From an uncultured Oxalobacteraceae bacterium (GTDB taxonomy: Bacteria; Pseudomonadota; Gammaproteobacteria; Burkholderiales; Burkholderiaceae): DNA of 63,742 nt. The notes beneath the pieces are model-generated. The model did no database searches, was not told where the DNA came from, and saw only the letters and a program-made list of their open reading frames with translations. Positions 25,357 to 35,678 of this stretch are shown in pieces; within the stretch, counting starts at the first letter, position 1, and every line of letters starts with the position of its first letter. The position numbers and the translations under genes were made by a program. The stretch covers positions 1 to 63,742 of the forward strand of contig CAMLIL010000021.1 in the NCBI GenBank assembly GCA_946480015.1, written 5' to 3'.

Positions 25357-25803
25357 CCGGTTTGAATAGGCCGCCTCGGCGGGTCTTTTACGACTGGAAA
25401 AACTTGGGGTGCGTGCTATAATAAAACGCTAAGTGTTGTGTCCGCGGTAAGTTTTTCTTAGTGATGAAATGAGCATTTTCATCAGCAGACAGGCTCTTGA
25501 CCGGCGCAAAACAGGGTGACGCCGGCGGCAGGGCCGGCATGGGTTGAGGCGGCGCGCAGCGCGGCCGGGCGATTTCAATCGTTTGCAAAACAACCACAAG
25601 CGGCTCGCGCCTCCAACCGCCGTTGTATTGCAGTAGACTACTGCCGAAGAGGCGATCGAGCCGCGCGGAAACCCCGGGCCTGGCAATCGTGGTCTTTGGT
25701 AATGTTGGTGTAACGTAGTGAAGTATTCGAGTGCAAAGAGCAGTATCGCCGGGGCAACCTGGCTGCAACAAGACTTTATTTAACCACCGTAAAGCTAGTC
25801 GTT
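25357..25803. other. dnaG-rpoD intergenic region with terminator-like hairpin and rpoD promoter
   Basis: These 447 bases have no convincing gene. A short CCGC-CTCG-GCGG hairpin followed by TCTTTTA (about 25371-25391) can attenuate dnaG transcription. Right after it is a TGC-TATAAT extended -10 at 25414-25422, the best promoter candidate in the gap. The remaining roughly 380 bases would be a long rpoD leader; I see no riboswitch signature or strong secondary structure in it. Confidence 0.55.
25414..25422 (+). promoter_or_regulatory. Extended -10 promoter upstream of rpoD
   Basis: TGC followed by the consensus TATAAT (25417-25422). The -35 region is weak (CTGGAA at 25394), which fits an extended -10 promoter. 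It is about 380 bases upstream of the rpoD start. Confidence 0.6.
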
Positions 25804-28065
<2,262 letters not shown>

Positions 28066-28074
28066 TCGGCAAAA

Positions 28075-28127
28075 AGGCTTGACGGCCTGACACCAAACGG
28101 CCTATCCTCTCGCCACTTCGTATCGGC
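28075..28127 (+). repeat. Promoter-leader repeat, copy 1 (tRNA-Ile promoter)
   Basis: TTGACG (28079-28084), 18 bases, TATCCT (28103-28108), then a GC-rich discriminator: a stable-RNA type promoter driving the tRNA gene. The 53-base block recurs with few differences at 33486-33537. The downstream part CTCGCCAC (28109-28116) pairs perfectly with GTGGCGAG (28137-28144), and TTCGT with ACGAA inside it, so the same segment can also form a hairpin ending rpoD transcription before the T-rich stretch at 28145. Confidence 0.75.
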
Positions 28128-28150
28128 AACGAACGGGTGGCGAGTTTGTT
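28109..28150 (+). terminator. Hairpin after rpoD
   Basis: The 8-bp outer stem CTCGCCAC/GTGGCGAG plus the 5-bp inner stem TTCGT/ACGAA with a three-base bulge is followed by TTTGTTTGG. It fits an intrinsic terminator for rpoD overlapping the start of the tRNA transcript, or a processed leader hairpin. Confidence 0.5.
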
Positions 28151-28184
28151 TGGATGCCAGCCATCAATGCCGCATCACGAATGC

Positions 28185-28468
28185 GGGCCTCTAGCTCATG
28201 CTTGGTTAGAGCAGCGGACTCATATGTAAATGTGCCTTGCGACGGGAAACCGCGTAAGGGATGGTGTCAAATTCGGTGAAACCTAAGCGCAGCGATGCGT
28301 AAGGCAATGCCGAGCCAAGCTTCAGTGCGAAAGCGCTGTTGAAGGTGTAGAGACTAGACGGCACCCACCTAAGGCGCAGGCTATGGTGAAGGCATAGTCC
28401 AGGGAGTGGCGAAAGTCACGCAAACCAGAATCCGTTGGTGCCGTGTTCGACTCACGGGAGGCCCACCA
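28185..28468 (+). tRNA. ileX: tRNA-Ile(CAU) interrupted by a group I intron
   Basis: The exons are 28185-28223 and 28429-28468. Joined, they fold into a full cloverleaf: acceptor GGGCCTC/GAGGCCC, D stem GCTC/GAGC, anticodon stem GCGGA/TCCGT with loop CTCATAA, T arm CCGTG-TTCGACT-CACGG, and encoded ACCA. Anticodon CAT with G1-C72 and without the initiator GGG/CCC stem excludes initiator tRNA. The body matches the betaproteobacterial minor isoleucine tRNA, whose C34 is made lysidine by TilS to read AUA. Some annotation tools would call it tRNA-Met. The intron lies between positions 36 and 37. Confidence 0.92.
28224..28428 (+). ncRNA. Self-splicing group I intron (subgroup IC3, Azoarcus type)
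   Basis: It is exactly 205 nt and ends in the terminal G (28428). The 5' exon end CAT pairs with the internal guide GTG (28232-28234), giving the required U-G at the splice site; P1 extends to a GTAA loop. P2 (CCTTGCG/CGTAAGG region) is capped by GGGAAACC, and P9 GTGGC-GAAA-GTCAC carries the second GAAA tetraloop. Core stretches GGATGGTGTCAAATTCGG, CCTAAGCGC, GTAGAGACTAGACGGCACCC and GGCATAGTCCAGGGAGTGGC closely match the Azoarcus BH72 tRNA-Ile ribozyme as I know it. No homing endonuclease is encoded. Confidence 0.93.
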
Positions 28469-28476
28469 GACATCGA

Positions 28477-28505
28477 AAAGCCAACTCTTCGGGGTTGGCT
28501 TTTTC
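28477..28505 (+). terminator. Intrinsic terminator of the tRNA-Ile gene
   Basis: Stem AAAGCCAAC/GTTGGCTTT extended by T-G and C-G pairs and closed by a TTCG tetraloop, followed by a T run. It starts nine bases after the encoded CCA. Confidence 0.9.
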
Positions 28506-28694
28506 CATTTTGGCGATCCCTGGGCCAATCAAGACTTCTTTCACGGTTACAACACCGCTGAAATTATGCCGTAGTCATAGTCTTGAAACGTGGATATACT
28601 GGAATACCGTTTCCCAGGGGGAATTTTAAGCGTTTCCTCTTGACCTCTTTATATTTAGATTTGGTATTTCCCTATGCATCGGTATCCAAAAGGA

Positions 28695-29234
28695 ATGAAT
28701 ACTGTCCGCGCCAAGCCGGCCGAGGGCTTTACCCTGATCGAATTGATTGTCGTAATAGTCATTCTCGGAATCTTATCGGCGGTTGCACTTCCGAAATTCT
28801 TTGATTTTGGCTCATCAGCCCGTGTCGCCTCGATCCGGGCGCTGGCCGGATCGGTAAATAGTGCGGTAGGGATGGTGAAGGCGGTCACGGCGGTAAAAGG
28901 AGCGGGCACAGCGAGCGCGATCGCCAACATCACATTCGTCAACCTGACACCCACCACCCAGGTGCGCGTCTGGAGTGGCTACCCCGATCGGTGGTGCGAC
29001 GGTATCGGTGTCATCGTGGAAGGCATGACCGTCCCGAGCGGTGGCTGCTACCTTTCCTCGGCAGCGGTTCCAGTCGACGGCTATACGTTTTACGGCTTTG
29101 GCAATACCAAGATACCCAATGGGGACGCAGGATGGCGGATTGAGAACGCGCCCACGCCGATGCAATGCTCGGTGCAGTACACGTATAACGGCAGCGGAAC
29201 TCCCGCCGTCAAAATCAATACCACTGGATGTTGA
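28695..29234 (+). CDS. Type IV prepilin-like / MSHA-pilin-like protein
   Basis: The 179-residue protein is counted from ATG 28695; an ATG at 28674 would add seven residues and lacks a ribosome site, while the chosen one has AAAGGA unusually close. After an 11-residue leader ending in Gly comes FTLIELIVVIVILGILSAVA, the class III signal with Glu+5, cut and N-methylated by PilD after Gly11. ALPKFFDFGSSAR resembles MSHA pilins. Two pairs of Cys (WCDG, GGCY, MQCS, TTGC) may form disulfides in the head. It precedes the GTPase-kinase-ATPase operon by 105 bases and could be a pilus or pseudopilus subunit served by that motor. Confidence 0.85.
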   Translation: MNTVRAKPAEGFTLIELIVVIVILGILSAVALPKFFDFGSSARVASIRALAGSVNSAVGMVKAVTAVKGAGTASAIANITFVNLTPTTQVRVWSGYPDRWCDGIGVIVEGMTVPSGGCYLSSAAVPVDGYTFYGFGNTKIPNGDAGWRIENAPTPMQCSVQYTYNGSGTPAVKINTTGC

Positions 29235-29339
29235 ATTACCCGGCGCGCGCGAGCGAACACCACAGATGCCCCATAAATTTTCAAAACCTGTAACCTGTTG
29301 TGTATGAGGATGCGTGGAACGGGATAAAGGGAGTGGGAA

Positions 29340-29990
29340 ATGGCCGAACTTGACGAAAGAGCAAAGCGGTTGACGTTCAAGCTGGTCTATTACGGACCGG
29401 CCTTGTCGGGCAAGACCAGCAATCTGACCCGGCTGCACGATCTGCTCGCGGCCGAGATGGTCGGCGACATGATGATGCTGGAAACCGAGGGCGACCGCAC
29501 CCTGTTCTTCGACCTGCTGCCGCTCGGCTTTACCACGCCGTCGGGTCTGGTCATCAAATGCAAAGTGTTCACCGTGCCGGGCCAGGTGGCCCACAACGGC
29601 ACCCGCAAGGCGGTCTTGTCGCGCGCCGACGGTGCCGTGTTCGTGGCCGATTCGCAAAACAACCAGGCCACCAATAACGCCGTCTCGTTCGACAACCTGG
29701 TGGCCAATGCGGCCACGGTCGGCATCGACGTGGCGTCCTTCCCCTTGGTGGTCCAGTACAACAAGCGCGACCTGCCGGATGTCGTGGCCGAGGACGACAT
29801 CCGCGCGCGCTGGAAGCAGGCGCCCTGGCCGGTGGTGATGGCCAGCGCCCTGCAGGGCGACGGGGTCAAGGAAACCTTCGGCCATCTGCTGGCCCAGGTG
29901 TACGACCGGGCGGACAAGGAGTACGCCTTGACGGCAAGCCATGGCCTGACGCGCGAGCGCTTCGTGGCGGCGGCCGGGGGCGTGCTATGA
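29340..29990 (+). CDS. MglA-like small GTPase
   Basis: The 216-residue protein has AAAGGGAG upstream of ATG 29340. Its Ras-like G motifs are of the bacterial MglA type: P-loop YYGPALSGKTSNL (17-29), TVPGQV (78-83) in the switch II position with Pro-Gly-Gln, and NKRDLP (141-146) for guanine recognition. MglA controls cell polarity and type IV pilus-driven motility in Myxococcus; homologues in proteobacteria sit in two-gene or larger operons. No MglB roadblock gene is adjacent. Its last four bases overlap the histidine kinase start (ATGA), so the two are translationally coupled. Confidence 0.88.
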   Translation: MAELDERAKRLTFKLVYYGPALSGKTSNLTRLHDLLAAEMVGDMMMLETEGDRTLFFDLLPLGFTTPSGLVIKCKVFTVPGQVAHNGTRKAVLSRADGAVFVADSQNNQATNNAVSFDNLVANAATVGIDVASFPLVVQYNKRDLPDVVAEDDIRARWKQAPWPVVMASALQGDGVKETFGHLLAQVYDRADKEYALTASHGLTRERFVAAAGGVL

Positions 29991-31204
29991 ACCAGGCGCC
30001 GCCGGAATTCGACCGCCAGATGGCGCTGTCCGACATGCTGGGCGGCGTGCCCAAGCGCGCGCTCGACGGCGCCATGGAGCGCAGCGCCGGTCCGGCCTGG
30101 CAGATCCTGGATGTGGACGGCCAGCTGCTGCGCGCAGGCCCCGCCCCCATCGAGGGCGCGGCGCTCACCGCCCCCCTGGTGGTCGACCTCGACGAGGTCG
30201 GCACGCTCGCGCTGCCGCAGGCGCGCCAGCCCTGGCTGCACAGCGCCGCCAAGTGGATCGAACTATTGCTCGGCGCCGCCAACCGCTACCGGATGGCGGC
30301 CGACCTGCACCTGCAGGCCGTGCATGCCGACCACCGCGAACTGATGGCCAAGCACGCCGCGCTGGCCGAGTCCGAGCAGCGCTACCGCACCCTGTCGGCC
30401 GAGCTGGAAGAGCGCGTGCGGCGCCAGGTCGCGCTGATCGAACAGAGCCAGCGCCGCATGTACGAGGCAGAAAAGATGGCGTCGATCGGCAACCTGGCCG
30501 CCGGCATGGCCCATGAAATCAACAACCCCATGGGTTTCGTGCGCAGCAACCTGACCACCGCCACGAGCTATGTCGCCGCGCTGGCGCAGGCAATCGAAAG
30601 CCAGCAATGGGAGAGCGCGCGCCGGCTCCAGCTTACCGAACTGCTCGACGATTTCCAGGCCCTGCTCGGCGAATCGCTGGCCGGTGCGGACCGCGTCGCG
30701 CGGATTGTGGCGGACCTGAAGGCCTACGCCAGCTCCGGCGTGGTGCTGCGCGAACAGGCGGACCTGAACGACGTGGTGCACGCGGCCCTGCGCATGGTGG
30801 GTGAGCCGCCGCATGGCGTGCGCATCGAGATCGGGCTGCAGCCGCTGCCGCCGATCCTGTGCGACACCGCCGGTCTCAACCGTGTGGTGCTGGCGCTGCT
30901 GGCCAACGCGCTGGCCGCCATGCGCGGGCGCAGCGGCGCAGTCCACATATCCACCGCACTGGACGCGACGCATTTGCTGATCCGCGTGGCCGACGAGGGC
31001 TGCGGCATCGACGCCAAAGTCCTGCCGCAGATCTTCGATCCATTCTTCACCACCCATGACGTGGGCGGCGGCGTGGGCCTCGGCCTGACGGTCGCCTCGG
31101 ACATCGCGCGCGCGCACAACGGCAACATCGCGGTCGAGTCGGCGCCGGGGCGCGGCAGCACGTTCACGGTGCGCCTGCCACGCGCAGGTGGAGGCAGCGC
31201 ATGA
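29987..31204 (+). CDS. Sensor histidine kinase
   Basis: The 405-residue cytoplasmic kinase has no membrane segment. The N-terminal 110 residues are of unknown type, then a coiled coil (110-165), then a HisKA box with phosphoacceptor His176 in GMAHEINNPMGF. The HATPase domain has N box Asn307 (LLANAL), G1 ADEGCGID (335-342), F box DPFFTT and G2 GGGVGLGLTVAS. HEINNP-type kinases often phosphorylate standalone receivers. It overlaps the GTPase gene upstream and the receiver-ATPase gene downstream by four bases each, so the cognate receiver is very probably the REC domain of the next protein. The unknown N-terminal domain may contact the GTPase. Confidence 0.92.
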   Translation: MNQAPPEFDRQMALSDMLGGVPKRALDGAMERSAGPAWQILDVDGQLLRAGPAPIEGAALTAPLVVDLDEVGTLALPQARQPWLHSAAKWIELLLGAANRYRMAADLHLQAVHADHRELMAKHAALAESEQRYRTLSAELEERVRRQVALIEQSQRRMYEAEKMASIGNLAAGMAHEINNPMGFVRSNLTTATSYVAALAQAIESQQWESARRLQLTELLDDFQALLGESLAGADRVARIVADLKAYASSGVVLREQADLNDVVHAALRMVGEPPHGVRIEIGLQPLPPILCDTAGLNRVVLALLANALAAMRGRSGAVHISTALDATHLLIRVADEGCGIDAKVLPQIFDPFFTTHDVGGGVGLGLTVASDIARAHNGNIAVESAPGRGSTFTVRLPRAGGGSA

Positions 31205-33426
31205 GCTACGGACACTTGTTCACAGGGGGCGCGGCGCCGGATGAGACCACTGCGCCGCAAGCCAAGGCTTACCGCATCCTGCTGGTCGACGACGAACCGA
31301 ACGTCCTGTCCGCGCTGCGGCGCGTGTTCCGCCAGGAGAACTACGACGTCGTCACCTGCCAGCAGCCGCGCGAAGCGCTGGAATTGCTCAAACGCGAGCC
31401 GTTCAACGTCATCATCAGCGACTTCATGATGCCCGGCATGGATGGCGGCGAGCTGCTGCGCCAGGCGCGCCAGATCGAGCCGGACCTGATCCGCATCATG
31501 CTCACCGGCCACGCCGACGTGAACGCCGTCGTCGGCGCCGTCAAGACCGGGGCCGTCTACAAGTTCATCCTCAAGCCCTGGAACGACGAGGACCTGCGCG
31601 TGACCGTCGCGCTGGCCCTGGAGCGCCAGGAACTGAACCGCAGCAACCGCACGCTGGCGCGCGACAACGAGCGCAAGTCGCGCGAGATCGAGCAACTGGC
31701 CAAGTTCAATGTCAGCAGCCGCAGCCGGCTGGCGACCGTGATGCACAAGCGCGGCCTGCTCAATATCGGCCAGGTGCAGGAACTGGTGCGGCTGCAGCAG
31801 ACCCAAAAGCAACAGCCGGTGGTCAAGGAAATTCTCACGCGCGGCTGGGCCAGCGAAAAGGCCATCCACGACCTGCTTGCCGACGAGCTCAAACTGCAGC
31901 AGGTCAGCCTGGAGGAGATACCCGTCGATATGGCGGTCGCGGCCCTGATCCCGGCCACGCTGTGCCAGCGCCACGTGCTGGTCCCGATTCGCATCGACGA
32001 CAAGCGCCTGACGGTGGCCATGGCCGACCCGCTCGACGAGGGCCTGATGCATGACCTGCGCTTCGTGACCGGCCTCGATATCACCCCGGTGCTGGCCACG
32101 GTCGCGGCCATCGAGGCCAAAGTCGCCCAGGTCTACGGCACCGCCACCCGCACCGGCCTGGAGGACCTGAGCGAATACGGCTCGCCCGACCCGTACGAAG
32201 GCGTCGAGATCGTCATCGAGGAAGACGAGCAGCAGTCGCTTGAGGACCTGCTGCGCGGCACCGATGAACCGCCGGCCATCCGCCTCGTGAACGCCGTGCT
32301 GCTGGAGGCGATCCATCTGGGCGCCTCCGACATCCACATCCAGCCGCGCGCCAAGAATGTGATGGTGCGCCTGCGCGTGGACGGCGTCCTGGTCGACAAG
32401 ATGCAGATTCCGCACAATATGCACCAGTCGATCGTCTCGCGCATCAAGATCATGGCCGAACTCGACATCTCGGAACGGCGCCGTCCGCAGGATGGGCGGC
32501 TGGCGGTGCGCACGCCGCAGCGCGTGGTGGACCTGCGCATTTCAACCCTGCCGACCATCAACGGCGAGAAGATCGTGATGCGCATCCTCGACCGCAACGC
32601 CGCGGTGCTGCGGCTCGAAGCGATCGGGTTTTCGGCCACCGACCTGGCGAAAGTCGCGCATGCGGCCGACAAGCCGCAGGGCATCGTGCTGGCCACCGGG
32701 CCGACCGGAAGCGGCAAGACGACCACCCTGTATTCTCTGCTGCACAGCAACGCGACGCCCGAGAAAAATTACATCACCATCGAAGACCCTGTCGAGTATT
32801 ACCTGGATTCGGCGGGGCAGGTGGTGGTGCGCGAAAAGATCGGGCTGACCTTTCCGCTGGTGCTGCGCGCGATCCTGCGCCAGGACCCGGACGTGCTGCT
32901 GGTGGGCGAAATCCGCGATATCGAAACCGCGGAGGTCGCGTTCCATGCGGCCCTGACCGGCCACCAGGTCTACTCGACCCTGCACACCAATTCCGCGATC
33001 GCCACCATTTCGCGCCTGTTCGACCTTGGCCTGAAACCCTTCGTCGTCGCCACCGGACTGGAGGCGGTGATAGCGCAGCGGCTGGTGCGCAAGATTTGCC
33101 AGCAGTGCCGCGAACCGGTCGCGGCCGATTCCGAAATGCTGTTGCGGCTGGGTGGCGATTTCGCCGCGCATGCCGTCAAGCCGTTTCGCGGCAGCGGCTG
33201 TGAGGCCTGCCAGGGCCGCGGCTACAAGGGACGCATCGGCCTGTACGAGGTGCTGGCGCCGGATGCCCACATGCGCCACCTGATCGCCTCCCAGGCAGCG
33301 GTGACGGAGATTACCGAGTACGCGCTCAGCCAGGGCTTCCGGACCCTGCGCGACGATGGCTATGCCAAGGTGGTCGACGGCCTGACGACGCCGGAAGAAG
33401 TGTTCCGTGTGCTCGGTCCGGAATGA
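31201..33426 (+). CDS. Response-regulator receiver fused to a GspE/PilB-type secretion/pilus ATPase
   Basis: The 741-residue protein starts with a REC domain (residues 24-140) having phosphoacceptor Asp74 (IISDFMMPGMDG), Thr102 and Lys125. A helical linker follows, then an MshEN/GspE N-terminal domain (about 180-310) and the secretion ATPase core. That core has Walker A GPTGSGKTT (500-508), Asp box and Walker B DPDVLLVGEIRD, His box TGHQVYSTLHTNSA, and the GspE/PilB tetracysteine pair Cys633/Cys636 and Cys667/Cys670. Such ATPases power pilus extension or type II secretion, usually without a receiver. The fusion places motor activity under control of the preceding kinase. No inner-membrane platform protein is encoded here. 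Confidence 0.93.
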   Translation: MSYGHLFTGGAAPDETTAPQAKAYRILLVDDEPNVLSALRRVFRQENYDVVTCQQPREALELLKREPFNVIISDFMMPGMDGGELLRQARQIEPDLIRIMLTGHADVNAVVGAVKTGAVYKFILKPWNDEDLRVTVALALERQELNRSNRTLARDNERKSREIEQLAKFNVSSRSRLATVMHKRGLLNIGQVQELVRLQQTQKQQPVVKEILTRGWASEKAIHDLLADELKLQQVSLEEIPVDMAVAALIPATLCQRHVLVPIRIDDKRLTVAMADPLDEGLMHDLRFVTGLDITPVLATVAAIEAKVAQVYGTATRTGLEDLSEYGSPDPYEGVEIVIEEDEQQSLEDLLRGTDEPPAIRLVNAVLLEAIHLGASDIHIQPRAKNVMVRLRVDGVLVDKMQIPHNMHQSIVSRIKIMAELDISERRRPQDGRLAVRTPQRVVDLRISTLPTINGEKIVMRILDRNAAVLRLEAIGFSATDLAKVAHAADKPQGIVLATGPTGSGKTTTLYSLLHSNATPEKNYITIEDPVEYYLDSAGQVVVREKIGLTFPLVLRAILRQDPDVLLVGEIRDIETAEVAFHAALTGHQVYSTLHTNSAIATISRLFDLGLKPFVVATGLEAVIAQRLVRKICQQCREPVAADSEMLLRLGGDFAAHAVKPFRGSGCEACQGRGYKGRIGLYEVLAPDAHMRHLIASQAAVTEITEYALSQGFRTLRDDGYAKVVDGLTTPEEVFRVLGPE

Positions 33427-33485
33427 CCTTCGTCCAGCGCCTGATCCCCAAGTCGGCAAAGGCAATGTGGCGCACGATACCGTGC

Positions 33486-33537
33486 AGGCTTGACGCCCTG
33501 ATAACAAGGACCTATGCTCTCGCCACTTCGTATCGGC
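33486..33537 (+). repeat. Promoter-leader repeat, copy 2, with tRNA-like 3' relic downstream
   Basis: TTGACG (33490-33495), 17 bases, TATGCT (33513-33518), then CTCGCCACTTCGTATCGGC, identical over its final 20 or so bases to the tRNA-Ile promoter leader at 28109-28127. Shortly after it, 33553-33568 (GGTTCGAGCTCCACCA) looks like a T loop plus CCA end with the intervening stem sequence lost, so this may be the scar of a deleted stable-RNA gene. The promoter may now serve the methyltransferase at 33600. Confidence 0.6.
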
Positions 33538-33599
33538 CCCTGGTTCAGGTCTGGTTCGAGCTCCACCAAGACTCCTGATTCTAGAGGGCATTGCATACC

Positions 33600-34283
33600 A
33601 TGGCTGATCCAGTCGACTTCGACGATTACACCGGCGACTACAATCGCCTGTTGAAGGAAAAGACCCAGTTTTTCTCTTCCAGCGAAGTTTATTTCGCCCA
33701 GTACAAAGTCGATATCGTGCGCCAGCGCGTTGGCCGCCCGGTCAAGCGCGTCCTCGAATTTGGCTGCGGCATCGGGCGCAACATCCCCTTCCTGCAGAAA
33801 GCCTTTCCGGGCGCCGCCATCGTCGGCTCCGACATTTCCCTGGCGAGCCTGGAGACCGCGCGCAGCGAGAATCCGGACGTCGCCTTCCTCCACGACGACG
33901 GCACCGCGCGCGACATGGGGCAGTTCGACGTGATCTTCGTGGCCGGTGTGTTCCACCACATTCCTCCGGCCCGGCGCGACATGGTGTCGGCCACGATCCG
34001 CCAGCGTCTGTCGCCGGGGGGCACCCTGTTCGTGTTCGAACACAATCCCTACAACCCGGTCACCCGCCGCATCGTGTCCACCTGTCCCTACGACGCCGAC
34101 GCGGTCCTGCTCAAGCCGGCCGAGCTGAAGCGGCGCCTGCGCGCTGCGGGCCTGGCTGTGGAACGCAAGCAATATTGCCTGTTCATTCCGCCCAGTCTGC
34201 CGGCGCTGCTGCCGCTGGAACGCAAGCTGGGCTGGTTGCCGCTGGGCGGGCAATACTGGGTGCAGGCCACGCGCGCGCCATGA
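33600..34283 (+). CDS. Class I SAM-dependent methyltransferase
   Basis: The 227-residue protein is counted from ATG 33600. Rossmann methyltransferase motifs: RVLEFGCGIGRNIPFLQKAF (motif I), VGSDISLASLETA (acidic loop), FDVIFVAGVFHHIP and SPGGTLFVFEHNPYNP. The best parallels are small-molecule or glycolipid methyltransferases. Its TGA overlaps the ATG of the GtrA gene, so they form one operon, possibly fired by the repeated promoter at 33490. The substrate is unknown; a sugar or lipid in the adjacent polysaccharide cluster is plausible. Confidence 0.88.
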   Translation: MADPVDFDDYTGDYNRLLKEKTQFFSSSEVYFAQYKVDIVRQRVGRPVKRVLEFGCGIGRNIPFLQKAFPGAAIVGSDISLASLETARSENPDVAFLHDDGTARDMGQFDVIFVAGVFHHIPPARRDMVSATIRQRLSPGGTLFVFEHNPYNPVTRRIVSTCPYDADAVLLKPAELKRRLRAAGLAVERKQYCLFIPPSLPALLPLERKLGWLPLGGQYWVQATRAP

Positions 34284-34672
34284 TCCAGCTGCTGAAATAC
34301 CTGCTGGTCGGGGTGGCCAACACCCTGCTCGGGTATGCCATCATTTTCGCCTGCATGTACCTGCTCGGGCTGAGCGCGGAGCTCAGCAATGTGATCGGTT
34401 ACGGGCTGGGGCTGGTGATTTCATACGCCATGCACCGCAACTTCACCTTCAACAGCACCCAGCGGCGCGATACGGAAGCGGTGCGCTTCGTGGCGGTGTT
34501 TGCGGTGGCCTACCTGCTCAACCTGGGCACCCTGATGCTGCTGATCCACCGCTTTGACGCGCACGAGGGCGCGGCGCAGATCGTCGCCGGCGTGGTGTAC
34601 GTCGGCGCGTCCTTCGTGATGCAGAAATTTTATGTGTTCAGGCAGCGCGCGGCGCTGCCCGGCTCCCGCTAG
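34280..34672 (+). CDS. GtrA family membrane protein
   Basis: The 130-residue protein has four predicted membrane helices: LLKYLLVGVANTLLGYAII, a second around GLGLVISYAMHRNFTFN, and two more. FNSTQRRDTEAVRFV follows the GtrA-typical NFTF motif. GtrA proteins are thought to flip lipid-linked sugars such as bactoprenol-glucose. The start at 34280 overlaps the methyltransferase stop (ATGA). It is convergent with the GT2 gene (one-base gap), which is of the bactoprenol glucosyltransferase GtrB type, so the two probably work together. Confidence 0.9.
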   Translation: MIQLLKYLLVGVANTLLGYAIIFACMYLLGLSAELSNVIGYGLGLVISYAMHRNFTFNSTQRRDTEAVRFVAVFAVAYLLNLGTLMLLIHRFDAHEGAAQIVAGVVYVGASFVMQKFYVFRQRAALPGSR

Positions 34673-34673
34673 C

Positions 34674-35678
34674 TCAGGACCGCGCGGCCGTCTTGAGCGG
34701 CGTCGCTTCCTGCACGCCGCCAGCGTCCTGGGCAATGACTTCTTCGACGATGTAGCGCGGACGCGCTTTGACTTCCTCGTAAATCGCGCCGACGTACACG
34801 CCGACAATCCCCAGCACAATCAGCAGCACGCCGTTAAACAGCAGCAGCAGCGAGACGATCGTGGTCCAGCCGCTGGGCAATTGCCGGTCGATAAAGAAGT
34901 TGCCGACCGCGATAGCCATGAACAAAAAGGCGATTGCCGCAAAGCCCATGCCGACGAAGATGCCCATCTGCAATGGCTTGGTGCTGAACGAGAGAATGCC
35001 CGCCGTGGCCAGCTGAATCATTTTCGAGAACGAGTATTTCGACTGCCCGGCAAAGCGCTTCTCGGCCACGTATTCCACCTGCGTCTGGCTGTAGCCCATC
35101 CACGAGAACAATCCGCGCAAGAACATATTGCGTTCCTGGAAGCTGGTCGACAGCGTGCGCGCCACCCGCGCCGAAATCAGGCGGAAATCGGCGGCGTTGG
35201 CATTGATCGGCACGTTGGCCAGCCTGCCCAGCACGCGGTAGAACAGGTTGCCCGCCATCTTGCGCAACGGATTGATCGCTTCGGTATCCTTGCGCACGGT
35301 ATAGACCACGTCGTGGCCCTGGCGGAACTGGTCGAGCAGTTCGGCGATGAGTTCGGGCGGATGCTGCAGGTCGCTGTCCATCATCACGATGGCGTCGGCG
35401 TCGAGCGCGTGCTCGATGCCCGCCAGCAGCGACATCTGATGGCCGAAGCGCGAGGACATGGCCAGCACCCTGGTGCGGCTGTCATGCTCGACGATGCCGC
35501 GCAGCACGCCCAAGGTGTTGTCGGGGCAGCGGTCGACCACGTACAGCAGCGCGCCATCCACCCCGGCCAGGCCGTCCAGCACCGCACGCGTGCGTGCGTG
35601 GAAATGGGCGATGACCTGTTCTTCATTGAAGACCGGCACCACCACCGTCAATTTAAGCTGTTTCACTTGTTTCTCCAT
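34674..35678 (-). CDS. Glycosyltransferase family 2, GtrB/ArnC-like
   Basis: The 334-residue protein is counted from ATG 35678, which overlaps the end of the epimerase gene. The GT-A domain has LTVVVPVFNEEQVIAHFH, the DXD-like VMMDSDLQHPPELI, and NADFRLISARV-like and KRFAGQSKYSFSKMIQLA motifs of polyprenyl-phosphate sugar transferases. Two C-terminal membrane helices follow (about 235-300). Such enzymes charge undecaprenyl phosphate with glucose, mannose or aminoarabinose, and a GtrA partner then flips the product. It is the last gene of the minus-strand sugar cluster. Confidence 0.92.
   Translation of the reverse strand: MEKQVKQLKLTVVVPVFNEEQVIAHFHARTRAVLDGLAGVDGALLYVVDRCPDNTLGVLRGIVEHDSRTRVLAMSSRFGHQMSLLAGIEHALDADAIVMMDSDLQHPPELIAELLDQFRQGHDVVYTVRKDTEAINPLRKMAGNLFYRVLGRLANVPINANAADFRLISARVARTLSTSFQERNMFLRGLFSWMGYSQTQVEYVAEKRFAGQSKYSFSKMIQLATAGILSFSTKPLQMGIFVGMGFAAIAFLFMAIAVGNFFIDRQLPSGWTTIVSLLLLFNGVLLIVLGIVGVYVGAIYEEVKARPRYIVEEVIAQDAGGVQEATPLKTAARS

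Noticed and set aside
25425..25803. Small proteins in the dnaG-rpoD gap
   Set aside because: Open frames there lack ribosome sites and recognisable sequence; the region reads as leader.
28185..28468. tRNA-Met or a tRNA remnant with unrelated insertion
   Set aside because: The exons form a complete minor tRNA-Ile cloverleaf without initiator features, and the insertion has all landmarks of a 205-nt group I intron.
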